In this document: positions 57,753-64,000 of the stretch, in pieces
Numbering within the stretch: position 1 is the first letter of the stretch
How the letters are laid out: each line of letters opens with the position of its first letter
Origin: Pseudomonas sp. CROZ-RG-20F-R04-15
GTDB lineage: Bacteria; Pseudomonadota; Gammaproteobacteria; Pseudomonadales; Pseudomonadaceae
Direction: 5' to 3'
Length of the DNA stretch: 64,000 nucleotides
Assembly: GCF_022662375.1 (NCBI RefSeq)
Contig: NZ_JAKNQL010000001.1
Location: 310,001-374,000 of the forward strand
The notes under the pieces: generated by a model
Databases searched by the model: none
Told to the model about the DNA's origin: nothing
The model's input: the letters and a program-made list of their open reading frames with translations, nothing else
Translations under genes and position numbers: made by a program

Positions 57753-58145
57753 TTACTCGTATTGGCTTAGGAGCCGTTCCATCCGCGCATCGAGCCGGCG
57801 TTTGATTTCGGTTTCGATGTGCGGGGCGAAGTCGTCGATCACATCTTGCATGATCAATTGCGCGGCGGCGCGAAGTTCGCTGTCGAGGTGGAGCAGGGCG
57901 TCCGGGCCTTTATCCACCGCCGCCGGTTGCGCGGCAGGTGTCGGGGCTGGCGCGGGAGGCGGTTCGACGGCAGCCGGCTCGTTGCCGACCGAATCGAACA
58001 GCATCGGAATCTGTTCCTGTTCACCGTCATCGACCGTATCGGTCAGCAGTGGCGGTTGCAGGTTATCGTCGCCGAGCAACTGGCGGATCGATTCAAGATC
58101 ATCCAACAGGTGTGCGGACTTTTGCTGCGGTTTCGGAGTGTCCAT
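57753..58145 (-). CDS. Hypothetical protein linked to holC
   Basis: A 130-residue acidic protein of unknown function. It begins MDTPKPQQKSAHLLDDLESI; the centre is a proline/alanine-rich linker (PPPAPAPTPAAQP), and the C-terminal half is helical (AAQLIMQDVIDDFAPHIE, then RRLDARMERLLSQYE). Pseudomonas copies are, from memory, often labelled DNA polymerase III subunit chi, but that name belongs to the adjacent holC. There is no signal or membrane segment. It lies 8 bp after holC, suggesting co-expression. Confidence 0.8.
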   Translation of the reverse strand: MDTPKPQQKSAHLLDDLESIRQLLGDDNLQPPLLTDTVDDGEQEQIPMLFDSVGNEPAAVEPPPAPAPTPAAQPAAVDKGPDALLHLDSELRAAAQLIMQDVIDDFAPHIETEIKRRLDARMERLLSQYE

Positions 58146-58153
58146 TGGAATGC

Positions 58154-58582
58154 TCAGAGTCGCTGTAAACGGTGATCTTGCAGAGGATAGCCCTGTTCGC
58201 GGTAGAAACGGAAACTCTCCCGCGCGGCCGCTCGAATCGTCGGATCTTCCACCACCACTTCCGCCACCCGGGCGAATTTGCTGGCGAAGGCCGGGACTTT
58301 CAGGTCGAGATTGACCAGCAAATCCTGATGCTGACCGCAGTCGTCACCCAACCCCAGCACAATCAAACCGTCCGGTTCGCTGTCAGCCGGGCCGTGAGGC
58401 ACGAACGTTTCGCCCTTGAATGCCCACAGGCGCGCATCGAGGTCGTCACGCTGGGCGGCATCGCTGCAATGCAGGTAGATGCGGTGACCCATGCGCCAGG
58501 CTTTCTCGGTGAGTTTGCAGGCAAAATCCAGGCGAGCCGAAGGATCGGCGCTGGGCAGGATATAGAAGTCGACTTTGGTCAT
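58154..58582 (-). CDS. holC: DNA polymerase III subunit chi
   Basis: A 142-residue clamp-loader accessory subunit that links the polymerase III holoenzyme with SSB through psi. Family marks are VDFYILPSADPSARLDFACK, the conserved KAWRMGHRIYLHC and VPHGPADSEPDGLIVLG-like FVPHGPADSEPD. Length is typical. It lies between pepA and the 57753 gene, the order pepA-holC-valS common in gamma-proteobacteria. Confidence 0.95.
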   Translation of the reverse strand: MTKVDFYILPSADPSARLDFACKLTEKAWRMGHRIYLHCSDAAQRDDLDARLWAFKGETFVPHGPADSEPDGLIVLGLGDDCGQHQDLLVNLDLKVPAFASKFARVAEVVVEDPTIRAAARESFRFYREQGYPLQDHRLQRL

Positions 58583-58639
58583 TGCGGTTCCAGAGCAGCA
58601 AGCGGCGTCACCCGAAAGTGACGTCGCCCGTCAGCGGGT

Positions 58640-60268
<1,629 letters not shown>

Positions 60269-60272
60269 CTAG

Positions 60273-60536
60273 GGGGCGTTCTCAATTAGTTTTCACACCG
60301 CGTTGTCGCCTTAAAGCCAGCCAGGCAAGGCGCAGGCCGCTGGGAATGGTTGTTCCCTTTCCAAGGCCTGCAACGCAGACTGGCCGGCTTTAAGGCACAA
60401 CCCGAAGGGCCGGGCCTGCTGTTGTGCAGGGCTGCGTTGCTCGAAGCTTATTTGGAATGACCAAACCACGCTTCTCGCGCCTTGCCCTGCACAACAGCAG
60501 ACCCGGCGCGGTGTGAAAACTAATTGAGAACGCCCC
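60273..60536. mobile_element. MITE-like element, 264 bp, with 30-bp perfect terminal inverted repeats
   Basis: The left end GGGGCGTTCTCAATTAGTTT (continuing to 60302) and right end (60507-60536) are exact inverses over 30 bases. CTAG flanks both sides (60269-60272 and 60537-60540), as a 4-bp target duplication would. No transposase is encoded; the open frames inside are not protein-like. The CTAG duplication is of the YTAR kind reported for IS5-group elements, so a parent of that type is possible. It lies between the divergent pepA and lptF genes. Confidence 0.8.
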
Positions 60537-60540
60537 CTAG

Positions 60541-60706
60541 GTTGTACGATCTGCAAAGGATTACAGACATGGATGAGTGTGCGCAGTGACAGGCGCCTCC
60601 AATCACAGGATAATGCCGCATCTTTTTTCGACGGCTCTGCGTTGCGGGCCGGTCGATGTGTTTGCTTGTTTGGCCGCCTTAGCCTGACAACCCTGGAGTG
60701 TCTGGT
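60541..60706. promoter_or_regulatory. Upstream region of lptF
   Basis: It holds the presumed lptF promoter and CTGGAGTGTC, whose GGAG is 8 bases before the TTG start codon at 60707. No other gene is visible. Confidence 0.4.
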
Positions 60707-61828
60707 TTGATCGTCTTCCGTTATCTGTCCCGCGAAGTCCTGCTGACCCTCAGCGCCGTGAGTGCCGTGCTGCTGGTCATCATCATGAGCGGTCGCTTCA
60801 TCAAATATCTGGCTCAGGCCGCTGCCGGCCAGCTCGATCCGGGTTCGTTATTCCTGATCATGGGCTATCGCCTGCCGGGTTTCCTGCAGCTGATTCTGCC
60901 GCTGGGCCTGTTCCTCGGGATCCTGCTGGCCTACGGTCGCCTGTATCTGGAAAGCGAGATGACCGTGCTCTCGGCCACGGGCATGAGCCAGCAGAAGCTG
61001 TTTCGCATGACCCTGTTCCCGGCGACGCTGGTGGCACTGGTCGTGGCATGGCTGAGCCTGGGCCTGGCCCCGCAAGGTGCCAATCAGTTCCAGTTGCTGC
61101 TGAACAAACAGGACGCCCTGACTGAGTTCGATACCCTCGAGCCGGGTCGCTTTCAGGCTCTGCGTGACGGCACTCGAGTGACTTACACCGAAACGTTGAG
61201 CGACGATCGCGTCAATCTGGGCAGCGTGTTCATTTCGCAGAAAAACCTCGGGGCCGATCAAAAGGATCGCGGGATTTCCGTACTGGTGGCCGAAAGCGGT
61301 CGCCAGGAAGTGCGCCCCGACGGCAACCGCTATCTGATCCTCGATAACGGCTACCGCTATGACGGCAGCCCGGGTCAGGCCGATTACCGTGCCATTCATT
61401 ACGAAACCTACGGTGTGCTGCTACCCAAGCCGGACGTCAGCGAAGAAGTCACAGACCGTGATGCCATGCCGACCTCGTCTCTGCTGGGCAGCGATGACAT
61501 CCGCTCCAAAACCGAACTGCAATGGCGTTTGTCCCTGCCGCTGCTGGTGTTTATCGTGACCCTGATGGCGGTGCCGCTGTCTCGAGTCAATCCGCGCCAA
61601 GGGCGTTTCCTCAAGCTGCTGCCGGCGATTCTTCTTTATATGGCTTACCTGACCATCCTGATTGCCGCGCGCGGCGCCCTTGAAAAAGGCAAGATTCCGC
61701 CGGCCCTCGGCCTGTGGTGGGTGCACGCGATCTTCCTGTTCATCGGTCTCGGCCTGCTCTACTGGGAGCCGCTGCGTCTGAAGATGGCCAGCCGTCGCTC
61801 CGCTGCGCTGGAGGTGGCCCGTGGTTAA
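60707..61828 (+). CDS. lptF: LPS export ABC transporter permease LptF
   Basis: A 373-residue inner-membrane permease of the LptB2FG complex, which extracts lipopolysaccharide from the inner membrane. It starts IVFRYLSREVLLTLSAVSAV; hydrophobic helices are at about 10-30, 50-75, 95-120 and three near the C terminus, with a periplasmic beta-jellyroll domain in between (about 125-260). The TTG at 60707 is favoured: GGAG stands 8 bases upstream, whereas the GTG at 60698 overlaps that site. It overlaps lptG by 8 bp. Confidence 0.94.
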   Translation: MIVFRYLSREVLLTLSAVSAVLLVIIMSGRFIKYLAQAAAGQLDPGSLFLIMGYRLPGFLQLILPLGLFLGILLAYGRLYLESEMTVLSATGMSQQKLFRMTLFPATLVALVVAWLSLGLAPQGANQFQLLLNKQDALTEFDTLEPGRFQALRDGTRVTYTETLSDDRVNLGSVFISQKNLGADQKDRGISVLVAESGRQEVRPDGNRYLILDNGYRYDGSPGQADYRAIHYETYGVLLPKPDVSEEVTDRDAMPTSSLLGSDDIRSKTELQWRLSLPLLVFIVTLMAVPLSRVNPRQGRFLKLLPAILLYMAYLTILIAARGALEKGKIPPALGLWWVHAIFLFIGLGLLYWEPLRLKMASRRSAALEVARG

Positions 61829-62882
61829 ACTCGATCGCTACATCGGCAGCAGCGTGTTCATGGCGATCATCGCCGTGCTGGTAATCATTCTCGGTCTGGC
61901 AACGCTGTTCGCGTTCATCGATGAAATGGGAGATGTCAGCGACACCTACACCCTCGTTGATGTCCTCAGCTTCGTATTGCTCACCGCGCCGCGCCGTCTC
62001 TACGAAATGTTGCCAATGGCGGCATTGATCGGTTGCCTGATCGGCCTTGGCAGTCTGGCCAGCAGCAGTGAGCTGACCGTCATGCGCGCCGCTGGCGTGT
62101 CCATCGGCCGTATCGTCTGGGCGGTGATGAAGCCAATGCTGGTGCTGATGCTGGCTGGCGTGCTGATCGGCGAATACGTTGCTCCGGCGACCGAGAGCAT
62201 GGCGCAGGCCAATCGCTCGCTGGCGCAGGGCAGCGGCGACGCGCAAAGTGCCAAGCACGGTATGTGGCACCGTCAGGGTGAAGAGTTCATCCACATCAAC
62301 GCCGTGCAACCGAACGGCTTGCTGTATGGCGTGACCCGCTATCACTTCGACAAGGAACGCCACCTGCTGAGTTCAAGCTTCGCCAAGAAGGCCGAGTTCG
62401 ACGGCAATAAGTGGCAGCTAACCGACGTTGCCACCACGCTGTTCCATGAACGCAGCACGGAAGTCGTCAATACCCCGAGCGAGCAATGGGACGTGGCGTT
62501 GAGCCCGCAATTGCTCAGCACCGTGGTCATGGCGCCGGAATCGCTGTCGATCAGCGGCCTGTGGGGCTACATCCACTATCTGTCCGAGCAGGGTTTGAGT
62601 AACGGCCGCTACTGGCTGGCATTTTGGGTCAAGGTGTTGCAGCCGCTGGTGACCGCCGCGCTGGTACTGATGGCGATCTCGTTCATCTTCGGCCCGTTGC
62701 GTTCGGTAACCCTCGGTCAGCGGGTATTCACCGGCGTGCTGGTGGGTTTCACCTTCCGTATCGTCCAGGATTTGCTTGGCCCGTCGAGCCTGGTGTTCGG
62801 TTTCTCGCCGCTGTTCGCGGTGCTGGTACCGGCCGGCGTTTGTGCACTGGCGGGTGTCTGGCTGCTGCGAAGAGCCGGTTGA
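61821..62882 (+). CDS. lptG: LPS export ABC transporter permease LptG
   Basis: A 353-residue partner of LptF with the same layout: N-terminal helices (VKLDRYIGSSVFMAIIAVLV), the coupling segment PRRLYEMLPMAALIGCLIGLG, a periplasmic domain (about 130-260) and three C-terminal helices. It starts with GTG inside the end of lptF, ensuring coupled translation. A terminator follows. Confidence 0.95.
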   Translation: MVKLDRYIGSSVFMAIIAVLVIILGLATLFAFIDEMGDVSDTYTLVDVLSFVLLTAPRRLYEMLPMAALIGCLIGLGSLASSSELTVMRAAGVSIGRIVWAVMKPMLVLMLAGVLIGEYVAPATESMAQANRSLAQGSGDAQSAKHGMWHRQGEEFIHINAVQPNGLLYGVTRYHFDKERHLLSSSFAKKAEFDGNKWQLTDVATTLFHERSTEVVNTPSEQWDVALSPQLLSTVVMAPESLSISGLWGYIHYLSEQGLSNGRYWLAFWVKVLQPLVTAALVLMAISFIFGPLRSVTLGQRVFTGVLVGFTFRIVQDLLGPSSLVFGFSPLFAVLVPAGVCALAGVWLLRRAG

Positions 62883-62915
62883 TCGGCACTTTTTTGTCAG
62901 TGTTTCAGCTTTGAG

Positions 62916-62945
62916 AACGCCTCGGTCGACAGATCGGGGCGTTTT
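62916..62945 (+). terminator. Rho-independent terminator of lptFG
   Basis: AACGCCTCGGTC with GATCGGGGCGTTTTT: a stem with internal mismatch and T run, about 35 bp after the lptG stop. Confidence 0.8.
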
Positions 62946-63054
62946 TGCATGCAATCCGGGTGACAGGTGAACGTGACGCTTGCGCCGTGTATCAGGTACA
63001 ATTCCCGGCTATTTTTCGGCGGGCCATGCCTGCAGCCTTTTTGAGTGTTGATCC

Positions 63055-64000
63055 GTGAGTGATTTGAGTCATATCCGCAATTTCTCCATCATCGCCCACA
63101 TTGACCATGGCAAGTCGACGCTGGCCGATCGCTTCATCCAGATGTGCGGCGGCCTGGCCGAGCGTGAAATGGAAGCCCAGGTACTGGATTCCATGGATCT
63201 GGAGCGTGAACGCGGGATCACCATCAAGGCCCACAGCGTCACCCTTTATTACACGGCCAAAGACGGCATCAAGTATCAGCTGAACTTCATTGACACCCCG
63301 GGCCACGTCGACTTCACCTATGAAGTCAGCCGTTCCCTTGCCGCGTGTGAAGGTGCCTTGCTGGTAGTGGACGCCGGTCAGGGCGTTGAAGCCCAGTCCG
63401 TGGCCAACTGCTACACCGCGATCGAGCAGGGTCTTGAGGTCATGCCGGTGCTGAACAAGATCGACCTGCCGCAGGCCGATCCTGATCGCGTCAAGGACGA
63501 GATCGAGAAGATCATCGGCATCGACGCCACCGACGCCGTCACTTGCAGCGCCAAAACCGGCCTGGGTGTCGACGAAGTGCTCGAGCGTCTGGTGCACACC
63601 ATTCCTGCGCCGACCGGCAACATCGAAGATCCGCTGCAAGCGTTGATCATCGACTCCTGGTTCGATAATTACCTGGGCGTTGTCTCCTTGGTGCGTGTGC
63701 GTCATGGCCGCGTGAAGAAGGGCGACAAGATCCTCGTCAAGTCCACCGGCAAGATCCATCTGGTCGACAGCGTAGGCGTGTTCAACCCGAAGCACACCGC
63801 TACCGCTGACCTGAAGGCCGGCGAAGTGGGCTTCATCATCGCCAGCATCAAGGACATTCACGGTGCGCCAGTCGGTGACACCCTGACCCTGAGCTCGACC
63901 CCGGACGTTGAAGTGCTGCCCGGCTTCAAACGCATCCAGCCACAGGTTTACGCCGGTCTGTTCCCGGTCAGCTCCGACGACTTCGAAGATTTCCGCGAAG
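63055..64000 (+). CDS. lepA: Elongation factor 4 (LepA), 5' part
   Basis: The first 315 residues of a protein usually about 599 long; the window ends within it. A translational GTPase that back-translocates ribosomes or aids initiation. GTPase motifs: G1 [10 protein letters not shown]2 with [11 protein letters not shown]3 DTPGHVDF, G4 [12 protein letters not shown] and G5 CSAKTG. The domain II start follows ([19 protein letters not shown]). It begins with GTG at 63055 ([18 protein letters not shown]). lepB would be expected downstream, outside the window. Confidence 0.97.
   Translation, partial: MSDLSHIRNFSIIAHIDHGKSTLADRFIQMCGGLAEREMEAQVLDSMDLERERGITIKAHSVTLYYTAKDGIKYQLNFIDTPGHVDFTYEVSRSLAACEGALLVVDAGQGVEAQSVANCYTAIEQGLEVMPVLNKIDLPQADPDRVKDEIEKIIGIDATDAVTCSAKTGLGVDEVLERLVHTIPAPTGNIEDPLQALIIDSWFDNYLGVVSLVRVRHGRVKKGDKILVKSTGKIHLVDSVGVFNPKHTATADLKAGEVGFIIASIKDIHGAPVGDTLTLSSTPDVEVLPGFKRIQPQVYAGLFPVSSDDFEDFRE

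Noticed and set aside
54708..57770. A 1020-codon plus-strand open frame
   Set aside because: It is antisense to valS, has no recognisable domain, and runs past the valS start into a repeat region.
60311..60556. An 81-codon minus-strand frame
   Set aside because: It lies almost wholly within the MITE-like element and includes the inverted-repeat sequence; it is not a convincing protein.

Overview
The window looks like a chromosomal segment of a fluorescent Pseudomonas (P. fluorescens group, inferred). The evidence is a complete twelve-gene alginate operon, gene content and order that I recall from P. putida and P. aeruginosa (algD-yaaA-deacetylase-phoH-moaCDE; dauBAR-rhlB-estB-aap; yejK-HU-rlmF-valS-holC-pepA-lptFG-lepA), and at least fourteen inverted REP pairs of the type TGTGGGAGCGAGCCTGCTCG. 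There is no rRNA, tRNA, CRISPR array, prophage or intact insertion sequence.

Layout. (1) 1-1075: a small DUF6124-type gene behind a promoter block and a highly structured leader; the promoter block recurs at the left window edge. (2) 1176-7339: a LysR regulator divergent from a tripartite efflux set (outer-membrane lipoprotein, FUSC permease, DUF1656 peptide, HlyD adaptor). (3) 7460-11659: an NTF2-like protein and a DHA2-type MFS pump, divergent from a LysR regulator across a perfect inverted repeat, then an SDR dehydrogenase and a small membrane protein. (4) 11854-29301: the alginate operon on the minus strand, algD-8-44-K-E-G-X-L-I-J-F-A, with an AlgU-like promoter about 470 nt before algD and a terminator after algA. 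AlgA and AlgD make GDP-mannuronate; Alg8 and Alg44 polymerise it; AlgK, AlgX, AlgG and AlgE carry, epimerise and export it; AlgI, AlgJ, AlgF and AlgX acetylate it; AlgL clears stray polymer. Repeats have entered the operon at three places, one inside the 5' end of algK.

(5) 29573-34983: yaaA, a polysaccharide deacetylase-like protein, a PIN-PhoH ATPase and moaCDE. (6) 35151-39138: a D-arginine utilisation locus, with an amino-acid binding protein, dauR, dauA and dauB, and related palindromes in front of both transcription units. (7) 39182-46137: rhlB, carboxylesterase estB, and an aapJQMP general amino-acid ABC transporter with a hairpin after aapJ. (8) 46141-51552: an MqsRA-type toxin-antitoxin pair with its palindrome, a FadR-type GntR regulator overlapping a CynX/NimT transporter, an NTF2-like protein, a GIY-YIG protein, a GST-like protein and a membrane-anchored glutaredoxin. 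(9) 51552-64000: yejK, an HU gene, rlmF, valS, a holC-linked small gene, holC, pepA, a 264-bp MITE-like element, lptF, lptG and the 5' part of lepA.

Most of the window is conserved core. The parts least explained by known families are the DUF6124 leader and the repeat insertions within the alginate operon.
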